DNA from: an uncultured Acidimicrobiales bacterium | GTDB taxonomy: Bacteria; Actinomycetota; Acidimicrobiia; Acidimicrobiales; SZUA-35 | NCBI GenBank assembly: GCA_937922045.1 | Contig: CAKZXA010000086.1 | Span: 1-35,703 of the forward strand | Direction: 5' to 3' | DNA length: 35,703 nt | In this document: piece by piece, positions 1-7,294 of the stretch | Numbering within the stretch: the first letter of the stretch is position 1 | Layout: each line of letters begins with the position of its first letter | The notes under the pieces: generated by a model | Databases searched by the model: none | What the model was told of the DNA's origin: nothing | Seen by the model: only the letters and a program-made list of their open reading frames with translations | Program-made: the position numbers and the translations under genes

Positions 1-646
1 CTACATTCTGCCCAGTTTCGATCTCAGCGCCAGCGCAATTCGGAGCGCCCAAAGTGATCTCAAGAACATGCTCACCTCCCAGCTCACGCTCACGCTTTTC
101 AATAATCCCGAGCTGAAGCTTTGGAGTCGTCCCGGCGAATCCCGCGAAGACTTTTCAGTGCGCTGTGAGGCCGCGGCCGATGACGGCGCAGATGAAGAGG
201 GGGCGAAGCTCCGAGCCAAGCTGGAAGCTAAGCGGGACCGAGTCGAGGCCGCTATCGCCAAATCTGAAGATCGGGTATCGGTGCTGGAGGCTGAGGCTGA
301 GGGCCGCAAGCATCAGCAGGTTATCGATATCGGCACGTCGATCTTGGGTGGCCTTCTTGGGGGTCGTTCGCGAACCCGAGGTATGGCGAGCGCGGCACGT
401 CGCATGTCCTCGTCAAGCCGCCAGAAAAATACATCCGAAACCCGGGTGGACGCCGCTCGAAATCGCGTCGCCGAACACTTCGACGATCTCGAAGAACTCG
501 AAGGGCAATTGCACGACGCCGTGTTCGAGATCGATGCTGAGTGGTCCGAAAAGGCCGATGCCATCGAGGAGGAAGAGATCCCGATGGAAAAGACCGACAT
601 CAGGGTCAACGACTTCATGCTTGTGTGGATCCCGACCGAGCGTTAG
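1..646 (+). CDS. C-terminal part of a HerA/DUF87-like ATP-binding protein (5' end outside window)
   Basis: The reading frame is open from the first complete codon (base 2) to the stop at 644-646, so this is the tail of a longer gene and the first in-window ATG (68) is unlikely to be the true start. About 214 residues are visible. The middle part (AKLRAKLEAKRDRVEAAIAK and following) is a charged coiled coil, followed by a small Gly/Ser-rich hinge (SILGGLLGGRSRTRG) and a second charged helix (DDLEELEGQL). This coiled coil - GGLLGGR - coiled coil layout resembles, from memory, the C-terminus of actinobacterial ATPases of the HerA/DUF87 type. The ATPase domain itself would lie outside the window, so the name is an inference. 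It converges on the Lrp-family gene. Confidence 0.55.
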   Translation, partial: YILPSFDLSASAIRSAQSDLKNMLTSQLTLTLFNNPELKLWSRPGESREDFSVRCEAAADDGADEEGAKLRAKLEAKRDRVEAAIAKSEDRVSVLEAEAEGRKHQQVIDIGTSILGGLLGGRSRTRGMASAARRMSSSSRQKNTSETRVDAARNRVAEHFDDLEELEGQLHDAVFEIDAEWSEKADAIEEEEIPMEKTDIRVNDFMLVWIPTER

Positions 647-674
647 CCACCGCTCTTCGGGGCCTCGCTACTCG

Positions 675-1121
675 TCAAAGAGCAACCGATCGGGGAAACC
701 CATCGAGCATCTTCAAGACCAGACGCGTGTTTGTCTCCTGCGCGCCAAGCTCGTTCTTCAGGTGGGCGAGCAGCTCGTCGAGCTCGGCGACATCGCGGGC
801 CGCCACCTCGAGCTGATAATCGAACCGGCCGGTGAGGTGCATCGCTCCCACCACTGGCGCTAGGTCACCGAGAGCGGCGTCGAACACGTCGGTGTCTGCA
901 TCGGGATGGACCCTGACGTCGATGACGGCCCGGATGGTCCGCCCGACTGCCTCGAGATCAAGCTCGACGGTGAAGCGGCGGATGATGCCGGAGTGGCGGA
1001 GCCGACGTAGCCGCTCGGAGGTCGCTGAAAGGCTGAGCGGGATACTGTCGGCGAGGTCGGTCACTGAGATTCTGGCGTCTTCGGCCAAAGTGCCGATAAT
1101 TCTTCGGTCAACTGCATCCAT
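675..1121 (-). CDS. Lrp/AsnC family transcriptional regulator
   Basis: The protein (148 aa from the ATG at 1121) has the Lrp/AsnC layout. An N-terminal winged helix-turn-helix runs over about residues 3-60 (DAVDRRIIGTLAEDARISVT, then LSATSERLRRLRHSGIIRRF). A C-terminal RAM/ligand-binding domain follows (about 65-140), with the AMHLTGRFDYQLEVAARD signature. Such proteins sense amino acids and control their metabolism or export. It is divergent from a LysE-type exporter 82 bp away, the classic arrangement in which the regulator controls the exporter, which is my inference here. A TATTCT -10-like box lies 8 nt before the chosen ATG. An upstream in-frame start at 1160 would add 13 residues before the conserved domain. 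Confidence 0.88.
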   Translation of the reverse strand: MDAVDRRIIGTLAEDARISVTDLADSIPLSLSATSERLRRLRHSGIIRRFTVELDLEAVGRTIRAVIDVRVHPDADTDVFDAALGDLAPVVGAMHLTGRFDYQLEVAARDVAELDELLAHLKNELGAQETNTRLVLKMLDGFPRSVAL

Positions 1122-1191
1122 AGCCGTAGAGAATACTGCCAAACCTCCGCTGTCCCGCATACGTCCGACGCGTCTACGGCGCCGAACGCCT

Positions 1192-1200
1192 CACACTGTG
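1192..1200. promoter_or_regulatory. Small palindrome before the LysE-type gene
   Basis: CACA-C-TGTG is a perfect inverted repeat ending 3 nt before the exporter ATG, in the divergent intergenic region with the Lrp-family regulator. Its first six bases (CACACT) lie 6 nt before the ATG, where a leaderless -10 would sit. It may be an operator, but it is short. Confidence 0.3.
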
Positions 1201-1203
1201 TCC

Positions 1204-1794
1204 ATGACAACACTTCTTCTCGGACTGCTTCTCGGATTCGTCACCGTCGTACCCCTAGGGCCGATGTCGTTGTCCATCATCGGGGTCGGACTGACCCAAG
1301 GGCGAACCGCCGGATCGCAAGCTGGATTGGGCGTGGTCGGCGGCGACGCCATCACCGCTAGCGCTGCCGTCGCCCTCGTCGGTCTCGGGGCACGGCTGCC
1401 AGCCGGCGCCTTCGCCTTCCTCCGCTACTGCTCACTCGCCGTGCTGGCAGCCTTCGGTGTAGCCATGATCATCGGCTCAAACCGTTTCCAAGCTGCAGCA
1501 GGCGGCCTCCGTCGACCGGGACGGGTATTGATGGCGGCAACGGTGCTTTCCCCGCTTACCTTCGGCTCGTGGATCGCCATGTTCATGGCCATGCCATTCG
1601 CTCAGAGCCCCTCCCGTCTAGGCCTGTTCGCCACGGGAGTGATGTTGTCGTCGCTCTGTTGGCACCCACTACTCGGAGCGGGGGCTGGCCTGGTCGGGAC
1701 GAGGGTTAACGAAGGCGCCCTGACGGTGGTGGCTCGCCTCGGTGGACTCGCCCTCGTTGCGCTGGCTCTCGCCTTGGCCCTCAGCCAGGTCTAG
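1204..1794 (+). CDS. LysE family amino acid exporter
   Basis: This is a 196-aa polytopic membrane protein. It begins MTTLLLGLLLGFVTVVPLGP, and the PLGPM near residue 20 matches the conserved proline/glycine motif of LysE/RhtB transporters. Five or six hydrophobic segments follow (about 1-25, 38-60, 66-90, 105-130, 145-165, 172-195). The length matches the family (about 190-220 aa). The frame is open upstream but that part has no membrane character, so the ATG at 1204 is chosen. It likely exports a basic or small amino acid under control of the divergent Lrp-family regulator. The stop overlaps the stop of the convergent LLM oxidoreductase gene (shared CTAG at 1791-1794). Confidence 0.85.
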   Translation: MTTLLLGLLLGFVTVVPLGPMSLSIIGVGLTQGRTAGSQAGLGVVGGDAITASAAVALVGLGARLPAGAFAFLRYCSLAVLAAFGVAMIIGSNRFQAAAGGLRRPGRVLMAATVLSPLTFGSWIAMFMAMPFAQSPSRLGLFATGVMLSSLCWHPLLGAGAGLVGTRVNEGALTVVARLGGLALVALALALALSQV

Positions 1795-2759
1795 GACGGG
1801 GCAAGATCCCGTACGACCTGCATCGTGTCCATACCCTTGTAGCTCATCAAGGCCAGGGCAGGCGTTGTGACCCCATTCTCGACGTAGGCCTGAACCTTCT
1901 CCCGGCATTCATCGGGCGAACCGTGAACGATCAGATCGTCGACCACGGTGTCGGGGATGGCGGCCAGAGCGGCCTTGCGATCTCCGGCTTGCCATGCCTC
2001 CCACATCGGGGTGAGCAGGCCGCCTCGTCCAAGCCATTCGTGAAAGGCGGCGTAGACGGGCACATTCAGATAGGCGGCAATGGCGAACCTGCCAACGGTT
2101 CGGGCCACCTCCGCATCGGCGGTCGGACACACGAAGATGCGGGCAACGATCTCTCGCTCCGCCCCATTCGCAGCCCCATGCACGATCGGAGCCACCGTCG
2201 CTACATCACGAGCCGAGAGCCAGTTGATAATGGCCCCATCGCCCTCTCGGCCCGCCATCTTCAACATACCTTCGCGCAAGCCAGCAACCAGGATCGGCGG
2301 AGCCTCATCAAACGTTACGCCTAAACGGAACCCCTTGATATCGAAGGTGTCGTAGGTTTCGGTGACTTTCTCTCCGGCGAAGGCCTGCTTCATAAACCGC
2401 ACAACATCGCGTGTTCGCTTGTAGGGCTCGTCGAAGTCGATCCCGTTCCAGCGCTCGACAATGACGTTCGACGAGGACCCAATGCCCATGACGAAGCGGC
2501 CGGGGGCGGCCGAGGCTAGGGATGCAGCGCTCTGGGCCAGCAGGGCAGGACCACGGGTAAAGGCCGGAATGATGGCGACGCCGAGGCGCAGCTCCGGAGC
2601 CCACGCCGCAGCTAGGGCGAGAGGGGTGAATCCATCGGCCCCATCGGCCTCAGAACTCCAAAGATCCGTGTAGCCCAAATCCACCAGCTCTCGGTAGATG
2701 TCCTGGTGTTGAGCCAGCGTGTATCCCGGGAAAGGGGCGGAGATGCCGTAACGAGTCAC
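1791..2759 (-). CDS. LLM-class (luciferase-like) oxidoreductase, probably F420-dependent
   Basis: The 322-aa protein has the luciferase-like TIM-barrel pattern: an N-terminal strand (YGISAPFPGYTL), LGYTDLWSSEADGADGFTPLA (about 28-48), ELRLGVAIIPAFTRGPALLA, and FVMGIGSSSNVIVERWNG (about 89-107), which is the typical glycine-rich flavin/F420-contact loop. The C-terminal VVDDLIVHGSPDECREKVQAY is also typical of actinobacterial F420-dependent members. The substrate cannot be read from sequence. The start is GTG, with a purine-rich GAGAGAG Shine-Dalgarno-like run about 7 nt upstream. The AT-rich leader (2760-2830) has two copies of GTTGATTCA (2778-2786 and 2792-2800) that may belong to its promoter. 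Confidence 0.85.
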   Translation of the reverse strand: MTRYGISAPFPGYTLAQHQDIYRELVDLGYTDLWSSEADGADGFTPLALAAAWAPELRLGVAIIPAFTRGPALLAQSAASLASAAPGRFVMGIGSSSNVIVERWNGIDFDEPYKRTRDVVRFMKQAFAGEKVTETYDTFDIKGFRLGVTFDEAPPILVAGLREGMLKMAGREGDGAIINWLSARDVATVAPIVHGAANGAEREIVARIFVCPTADAEVARTVGRFAIAAYLNVPVYAAFHEWLGRGGLLTPMWEAWQAGDRKAALAAIPDTVVDDLIVHGSPDECREKVQAYVENGVTTPALALMSYKGMDTMQVVRDLAPS

Positions 2760-2777
2760 TGTCTGTTCTCTCTCACT

Positions 2778-2800
2778 GTTGATTCAGTTCAGTTGATTCA
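2778..2800. repeat. Direct repeat GTTGATTCA x2 in the LLM-gene promoter region
   Basis: Two exact 9-bp copies spaced 14 bp start-to-start lie about 20-40 bp upstream of the minus-strand GTG, in a locally AT-rich stretch. They could be a binding site for a regulator of the oxidoreductase; no family is recognised. Confidence 0.35.
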
Positions 2801-3001
2801 CTGTTTTATTGTTGCAAGTTTGATTGTTGCGAGGTTTCTTCCACCCACAACTCGCTCCCTAAGCTACTCAACGCTGCTCCGGGGCGCTAACCGGTGGGCC
2901 AAGAGCCGCCAGCTCAGCAGAATCGGCGCAAAACCCTATGAAAATGGCCACTATTCACCTGATCAGGCTTCACTGTCACACCCCTTGTTCATAGTTGAGG
3001 C

Positions 3002-3271
3002 ATGGCTACCGCCCAACTCCAACTAACGACGGCACCCCGCGAGTGGAAGCTCGACGAGCGCACCATCGAGATCGGCCGGGTCGGCCTTGCCCAGGCTAGA
3101 GCAGCTCTAGCCCAGGCCGAGGCAACCCCTACCCTTCTCCCAACCGACTCCGAGCTCACTCCCACCATCGAGCGGTCGCGTTCCGGCCGTCAACGCTCGA
3201 CCAAGATCATCGCTGGCCAGGGCGCCCTAGCCCTGTTCGACGAGCAAGACGAGCATCTCTTGGCCGCCTAG
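3002..3271 (+). CDS. Small hypothetical protein (89 aa)
   Basis: I do not recognise a named family. The protein is soluble, with no signal or membrane segment. Its middle is a likely amphipathic helix (ERTIEIGRVGLAQARAALAQ, residues 20-39), followed by a Pro/Thr-rich linker, a basic Arg/Ser/Lys patch (ERSRSGRQRSTKI, about 57-69) and an acidic tail. Codon use matches neighbouring genes. CATAGT lies exactly 6 nt before the ATG, fitting the leaderless promoter pattern of this window, and a strong terminator follows about 150 bp downstream. These points favour a real short gene. Function unknown. Confidence 0.55.
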   Translation: MATAQLQLTTAPREWKLDERTIEIGRVGLAQARAALAQAEATPTLLPTDSELTPTIERSRSGRQRSTKIIAGQGALALFDEQDEHLLAA

Positions 3272-3347
3272 ATCTTCCATTCAGTCCTTCGGTGTTGCGA
3301 TAAACGGGGCGATCGCGCTTTGCGGCTACGGCACCGAATGACAAGCA

Positions 3348-3387
3348 CACGGCGACGGTGTTCTGCGGCTACAGCGCCGTCGCTGTG
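3348..3387 (+). other. Stable 11-bp hairpin in an intergenic region
   Basis: CACGGCGACGG (3348-3358) pairs with CCGTCGCTGTG (3377-3387), 11 pairs including one G-T wobble. The loop itself can close further (CTG/CAG). There is no U-run after it, so it is not an obvious terminator. It may be part of a structured 3' UTR or a small RNA. The loop carries TGCGGCTAC, which also occurs at 3321-3329. Confidence 0.5.
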
Positions 3388-3421
3388 CGCCTCGCTGGAG
3401 AGCTCCACCCGGCGAAGCAAA

Positions 3422-3470
3422 GGAGCCACGGCCTTCCCTTCTGCGGGGAAGACCGTGGCTCCACTCTTTT
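3422..3470. terminator. Strong, probably bidirectional, rho-independent terminator
   Basis: GGAGCCACGG (3422-3431) pairs perfectly with CCGTGGCTCC (3453-3462). An inner 6-bp stem CTTCCC/GGGAAG (3433-3438 with 3446-3451) is separated by one C-A mismatch. ACTCTTTT follows on the plus strand; on the minus strand the stem is followed by a CTTTGCTT stretch. It lies between the convergent small ORF and pstS and can serve both. Confidence 0.85.
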
Positions 3471-3516
3471 CCGTACTGCTTTCCAGCTTCTGTCGGTGTG
3501 CTGAAACGCTGAAGGG

Positions 3517-4590
3517 CTAGCCCTTCACGGCCGCCCAGGCAGCATCGGTTGCAGCCTTCTGATCGGCAGGCAACGCCACGTAGCCGCTGTCGCCGAAGGT
3601 CTTGGTAACCGCTTCGTCGTAGGCGGCACCGAGGTAGTAGTCGACATAACCAGCTAATGCCGGGTTGCTCGCGACCTTGGCGTTGTTGACGTAAATGTAG
3701 AGACCGCGGCTCACAGGATACGATCCATCGGCAATGGTTTCGACCGTCGGGGCCACGCAGTCGCCGCCTGGCTCTTCGCTCACCTGAATCGATTTCACCC
3801 GGTCTTTGTTGGCTTCAGCGAAAGCAAAGCCGGCCCAGCCCAGGCTCGAGTCAGAGCCCAAGACTCCTTCGATAATGATGTTGTCATCGGCATTGCCGGA
3901 GAAGTCTTGACGAATGAGCTGAGCCCCTTCACCCTGCCGATCTTCGGCGATCCCCTCAAGCACGATCTCGATGAAGCTGTCGTAGGTGCCGGACTCGGTT
4001 CCAGGAGCGCTGATGTCGAGTGCCGCATCGGGCAGGTCAGTAGCTGAACCAAGCTCCGAAGCAATGGCCTGCGCATCGGCCCAGTTGGAGAAACCTTCGC
4101 TCTCGCCACCTAGCAAGCTGTAGAGATCAGCGAAGGAAAGACACTCGATGTCGTTGTTCTGGCTGCTCATGACGGCGATTCCGTCGAACGCCACCTTCAG
4201 CTCGGTGAACTCGACACCCGTTTCGGCGCAGTCGGCGATCTCCTTGTCTTTGATCTGGCGAGATGCATCGGCGATGTCGATATCGCCTTCACAGAATGAC
4301 TTGAAGCCATCACCTGTGCCGGGGCCATTGACGGTGATGCTTATGTCTGCACCGCAGGCGTCTTCGTAGAGTTCGGCTGCTCGGGAACTGATCGGCTCGA
4401 CAGTCGATGAGCCCGACACGTTGATCGTGCCTTCGGTGCAATCGCCAGCGACCATCGCCGCATCAGACGAAGTGTCGGAAGCGTCCGCTGTCTCAGCGGC
4501 ATCGAGAGACGAGTCCGATGTACAGGCGGTCGCGGCAAAGGCAAGCGTCAGCAGAAGGGCCAAGATCCTCAGGTAGGTCGACTTGTTCAA
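3517..4590 (-). CDS. pstS: Phosphate ABC transporter substrate-binding lipoprotein PstS
   Basis: PstS captures inorganic phosphate outside the membrane for the PstCAB importer. The TTG at 4590 is chosen because GAGGAGAGG sits just upstream. It yields a signal peptide (LRILALLLTLAFAATAC) with lipid-attachment Cys23, then a low-complexity Ala/Asp/Ser linker. Phosphate-contacting loops are visible: NVSGSSTVEPIS, the SRQIKDKE segment, and SAPGTESGTYDSF. An ATG at 4677 would add about 29 residues and spoil the signal peptide. Mature length is normal for the family. No pstC, pstA, pstB or phoU is adjacent: upstream is a divergent nuclease, downstream a terminator. The gene is therefore transcribed alone. 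A Pho-box-like repeat lies upstream. Confidence 0.92.
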   Translation of the reverse strand: MNKSTYLRILALLLTLAFAATACTSDSSLDAAETADASDTSSDAAMVAGDCTEGTINVSGSSTVEPISSRAAELYEDACGADISITVNGPGTGDGFKSFCEGDIDIADASRQIKDKEIADCAETGVEFTELKVAFDGIAVMSSQNNDIECLSFADLYSLLGGESEGFSNWADAQAIASELGSATDLPDAALDISAPGTESGTYDSFIEIVLEGIAEDRQGEGAQLIRQDFSGNADDNIIIEGVLGSDSSLGWAGFAFAEANKDRVKSIQVSEEPGGDCVAPTVETIADGSYPVSRGLYIYVNNAKVASNPALAGYVDYYLGAAYDEAVTKTFGDSGYVALPADQKAATDAAWAAVKG

Positions 4591-4697
4591 GGTTTCCTCT
4601 CCTCGTATCACTACGAAGCCCACGCAACTCGCGAGCAACACTGTGATACCGACGGTACGCAGAGCAGGTTTCTTCAACCCGGTCTAGAGGTGACATC

Positions 4698-4730
4698 CAG
4701 GTAAACAGCAGATCAACAGTCAGATCGTTC
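4698..4730 (-). promoter_or_regulatory. Pho-box-like direct repeat (PhoP-type operator)
   Basis: Read on the minus strand, CTGTTGATCTG and CTGTTTACCTG are two adjoining 11-nt units (4719-4709 and 4708-4698). Upstream is a weaker third unit, GAACGATCTGA (4730-4720). Adjoining 11-nt repeats with a GTTnAcC core are the organisation of actinobacterial PhoP (PHO box) sites. The site lies about 108 bp upstream of the pstS start and about 75 bp upstream of the nuclease start, so it could serve both. PhoP binding is inferred from organisation and context. Confidence 0.6.
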
Positions 4731-4792
4731 ACGTCGCACCGCTACCGTTAGCCTGGCACGACAACATCGCGGCAGAAGTCGCCGACAGGCCT

Positions 4793-4804
4793 GGGGAGCT
4801 CCCC
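4793..4804. promoter_or_regulatory. 12-bp palindrome GGGGAGCTCCCC abutting a start codon
   Basis: This perfect palindrome ends immediately before the nuclease ATG at 4805. Its left half (GGGGAG) is also the best Shine-Dalgarno candidate. It could be a protein-binding site or simply a ribosome-binding site by chance symmetry. TAGCCT at 4749-4754 is a possible -10 box for the same gene. Confidence 0.35.
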
Positions 4805-5344
4805 ATGGAAGATCGAGACGTGATGTTGCCAACGCCAACCGCTCTGCTCCAGGTCATCGGGGTCGCCATCGTCGTGCTTGTCACAGGCTGTCGGTCGAGC
4901 CCGCCGGCGGCCGAGGCTCAACCAACCATCGCCGATGTTATCGATGGAGATACGGTCGTTGTCGTACTGGCCGGACGACGAGAAACCGTCAGGCTGCTTG
5001 GGATAGACACCCCGGAGACGGTGCATCCAACGCTGCCCCAGCAGTGTTTCGGGGCTGAAGCTTCAGCCGCTCTCCACAACCTGCTACCGGCGGGCACTAC
5101 CGTCCGCCTTGAACGCGACGCCCAAGCCCGAGACCACTACGGACGACTCCTGCTCTACCTCTACCGCCACGACGACGACCTTTTCGTCAACGAGTGGCTG
5201 GTAGAACAAGGTCTCGCCGACACAAGCTTCTATGAGCCAAACACGGCCTTCGCCTCGACACTTCGGGAGGCCAGACGTCGGGCCAGAACCTCCGGCGCAG
5301 GCCTATGGGGATCGTGCGAAGGAGCCGACCAGCCTCTCAACTAG
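4805..5344 (+). CDS. Secreted thermonuclease (staphylococcal nuclease-like) lipoprotein
   Basis: This 179-aa protein has an N-terminal hydrophobic segment (LLQVIGVAIVVLVTGC) ending in a lipobox with Cys29, so it should be anchored on the outer face of the membrane. The SNase domain spans about 40-172 and keeps the catalytic set: D49 in DVIDGDTVVV, R62, D67 and E70 in RLLGIDTPE, and R113 in RDHYGRLLLYLY. The closing motif ARTSGAGLWG is also typical. Such enzymes cleave DNA and RNA in a calcium-dependent way. It is divergent from pstS across a Pho-box-like repeat, suggesting use in releasing phosphate from extracellular nucleic acid (inference). An alternative start is ATG 4823. Confidence 0.9.
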   Translation: MEDRDVMLPTPTALLQVIGVAIVVLVTGCRSSPPAAEAQPTIADVIDGDTVVVVLAGRRETVRLLGIDTPETVHPTLPQQCFGAEASAALHNLLPAGTTVRLERDAQARDHYGRLLLYLYRHDDDLFVNEWLVEQGLADTSFYEPNTAFASTLREARRRARTSGAGLWGSCEGADQPLN

Positions 5345-5387
5345 ACCGGCCGAACCATCACAGAACCCGACTCGCAGTCTTGGCTGC

Positions 5388-5738
5388 CTAGGAGCCTAGA
5401 GCTTCGAAGATTTCAACCAAGTACAACAGCTGCCCGGTCGGACCTACCGGCTTGATATCGCCCCGCATATAGGCCCGGGCCATCGAATCGGTGCCGTCGA
5501 GAAACTGTTCAAGCTGTTCAGCGGTGGTGGGCACCGTCAACTCGACGGCCTCGCCCTCAAGACCAGCACTGCCGCCAACAACACGGCCACCTTCGAGTAC
5601 GAGGACAGCGCCGCGCTTCTTGCCGATGGTCAAGGCCACCGGCGTTGAGGGTGCCTCGGTCGATGCCAGCTCGGCTGTGGCTGCTATGAGTTCCTGGACC
5701 CATTCATCGGTCAGGGCCTCTGCCGTTGGAAGCGCCAC
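5388..5738 (-). CDS. SCP2 sterol-binding-like small protein
   Basis: A 116-aa soluble protein. A predicted strand with a nucleus of hydrophobics (GAVLVLEGGRVVGG) is followed by VELTVPTTAEQLEQFLDGT and SMARAYMRGDIKPVGPTGQL. The last segment, with helix then GDIKPVG, resembles the C-terminal half of SCP2/alkyl-sulfatase-dimerisation-type lipid-binding domains (compare the usual GKLKxxGD). Ligand unknown. The GTG start lies one base after the stop of the mca-like gene, so the two form an operon and are probably translationally coupled. This could link it to thiol or detoxification functions, but that is only context. Confidence 0.65.
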   Translation of the reverse strand: MALPTAEALTDEWVQELIAATAELASTEAPSTPVALTIGKKRGAVLVLEGGRVVGGSAGLEGEAVELTVPTTAEQLEQFLDGTDSMARAYMRGDIKPVGPTGQLLYLVEIFEALGS

Positions 5739-5739
5739 G

Positions 5740-6585
5740 CTAGATCAACCCTGCCAACAGATCGTCTTCGGGCAGCGAGACCTCGACGTGCGACGTTGCC
5801 AGGATGAAATCCTCGTAGGGATAGGCAGCGGACGCCGCGTCATCGGGCAGGCCAAACCAGAACTTCTCTTCGGGATCGACCTGGGTTGCGTGGGCCAGCA
5901 AGGCTGCGCGACGCACCGAGTAGTAATCGGCGATGTTGATCTTGGTGGTGATCCGGTCGTCTTGTGAGGGGCGCTCGAACCAGCGGTCGTCATAGGGCGA
6001 CTCGAGACCCAGCTCAAGAAACTTGGCATGGTGGGCGTCGAGACGAGCTCGGCTCCACGTCGAGTAGTAGAGCTTCAGCGGCTTCCAGGGCTCGCCTGCT
6101 TCAGGATACCAGTTCGGATCGCTCGCACGTTCAAAGGCAGCGACGCTGACCTCGTGAACCTGAAGATGATCGGGGTGCTTGTAGCCCTGCTGGTCGTCCG
6201 AATAGGTGAGAATGACCTGAGGCTTCAGCCGGCGAATGATTCCGACAAGCCGTCCAGCCGCCTCGTCAAGATCGGCGGCGGCGAAACAGTCGGGATGAAA
6301 GTTGGCCTCCGATTCAGGCATGCCTGAATCTCGATACCCCAACCAGATGAGTTCGTGAAACCCGATGGCCTTCACCGAGGCATCGAGCTCTTGGGCTCGA
6401 ACCGCAGCGAGGTTTTCGTGGATCTCGGGGCGGTCCATCGCCTTGTTGAGGACTTCACCCTCTTCTCCCCCGGTGGCGCATACGAGAAAGGCTTCATGCC
6501 CTTCTGCCACGTAGCGGGCGATGGTGGGGGCTCCCTTGGACGCTTCGTCGTCGGGATGGGCGTGAACGCTCATAATGCGGGCCAT
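5740..6585 (-). CDS. mca: Mycothiol S-conjugate amidase
   Basis: Mca cleaves mycothiol S-conjugates, releasing a mercapturate for export and GlcN-inositol for recycling; it is a zinc enzyme of the LmbE/PIG-L family. The metal motif HAHPDDE is at residues 8-14, the second histidine site is GYKHPDHLQVHEVSVAAFE, and ATGGEEGEVLNKAMDRPEIH matches the Mca/MshB signature. The C-terminal HATQVDPEEKFWFGLP matches Mca rather than the deacetylase MshB, and the 281-aa length fits. The ATG at 6585 is preferred: TAGCTT lies 7 nt before it (leaderless promoter). A TTG at 6594 is the alternative. Its presence implies that the host makes mycothiol. Confidence 0.88.
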   Translation of the reverse strand: MARIMSVHAHPDDEASKGAPTIARYVAEGHEAFLVCATGGEEGEVLNKAMDRPEIHENLAAVRAQELDASVKAIGFHELIWLGYRDSGMPESEANFHPDCFAAADLDEAAGRLVGIIRRLKPQVILTYSDDQQGYKHPDHLQVHEVSVAAFERASDPNWYPEAGEPWKPLKLYYSTWSRARLDAHHAKFLELGLESPYDDRWFERPSQDDRITTKINIADYYSVRRAALLAHATQVDPEEKFWFGLPDDAASAAYPYEDFILATSHVEVSLPEDDLLAGLI

Positions 6586-6592
6586 CTCGACC

Positions 6593-6598
6593 AAGCTA
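6593..6598 (-). promoter_or_regulatory. -10 box (TAGCTT) for mca, leaderless
   Basis: TAGCTT on the minus strand is 7 nt upstream of the ATG at 6585, so transcription would begin at or next to the start codon. Confidence 0.5.
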
Positions 6599-6776
6599 GC
6601 GCCGAATACCGACAGAGCGAGATGACATGATCGCTCGCTTCGGCGTCGACGAGGCTCATAACCCTACTAGGCTCGCAGGTCTCGACCTGACGATGAGATC
6701 TGTGCCCTCCACCATGCTTCAAGAGGGAGTAATATCGTATCGATGGGTACTACAAGGGAGCGGATAGGACCGAGCT

Positions 6777-7247
6777 ATGGATGACGCATCAACCTGGGCT
6801 TTGATTTGGCTAGCCGTTGCGGCGGTCTTCGGCATCGGCGAGCTCTTGATGGCGGGATCCTTTTTCCTCTTACCGTTCGCGGCTGGCGCCTTGATCGCTT
6901 GCCTGACGACGGTTGCCACCGGCTCCCCGATGATCGGCCTCGCCGTCTTCATCGTGGCCTCGCTCATAGCATTCTTCGCCCTGCGGCCGGTCGCTCGCAA
7001 ACTCGACGAAAACGCTCCCGACGTTGGAGGCATCGGCGCCAACCGACTCATCGGCGCCACCGGCGTCACCCTCACACCGATTTCCGCCACCCCCGGTAAT
7101 GCTGGCATGGTCCAGGTCGGTGCCGAGGAATGGCGAGCCGATTCCCATCCTGGAACCGCCATAGCGGCCAATGCCAAAGTAACGATCGTCGACGTTCAGG
7201 GAACTCGATTAATCGTGGAGCCCGACGCTCCTGGACAGCTCTACTAA
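6777..7247 (+). CDS. NfeD-family membrane protein
   Basis: The 156-aa protein has two to three transmembrane helices in the first half (about 6-26, 28-48, 50-72, including SFFLLPFAAGALIACL) and a C-terminal OB-fold of about 75 residues (ANRLIGATGVTLTPI ... VTIVDVQGTRLIVEP). This is the short NfeD1b form lacking a protease domain. NfeD proteins pair with stomatin/flotillin-type SPFH proteins in membrane microdomains, and the next gene is exactly such a partner, 47 bp downstream. TAGGAC is 6 nt before the ATG, fitting the local leaderless pattern. Confidence 0.88.
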   Translation: MDDASTWALIWLAVAAVFGIGELLMAGSFFLLPFAAGALIACLTTVATGSPMIGLAVFIVASLIAFFALRPVARKLDENAPDVGGIGANRLIGATGVTLTPISATPGNAGMVQVGAEEWRADSHPGTAIAANAKVTIVDVQGTRLIVEPDAPGQLY

Positions 7248-7294
7248 ACCAACTACCTAATCCGCCGCTACAACTCACCGCTTGAGGAGCGACT

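Noticed and set aside
3517-4677. Longer pstS starting at ATG 4677
   Set aside because: The extra 29 residues would precede a normal lipoprotein signal peptide, while TTG 4590 has a strong ribosome-binding site right before it.
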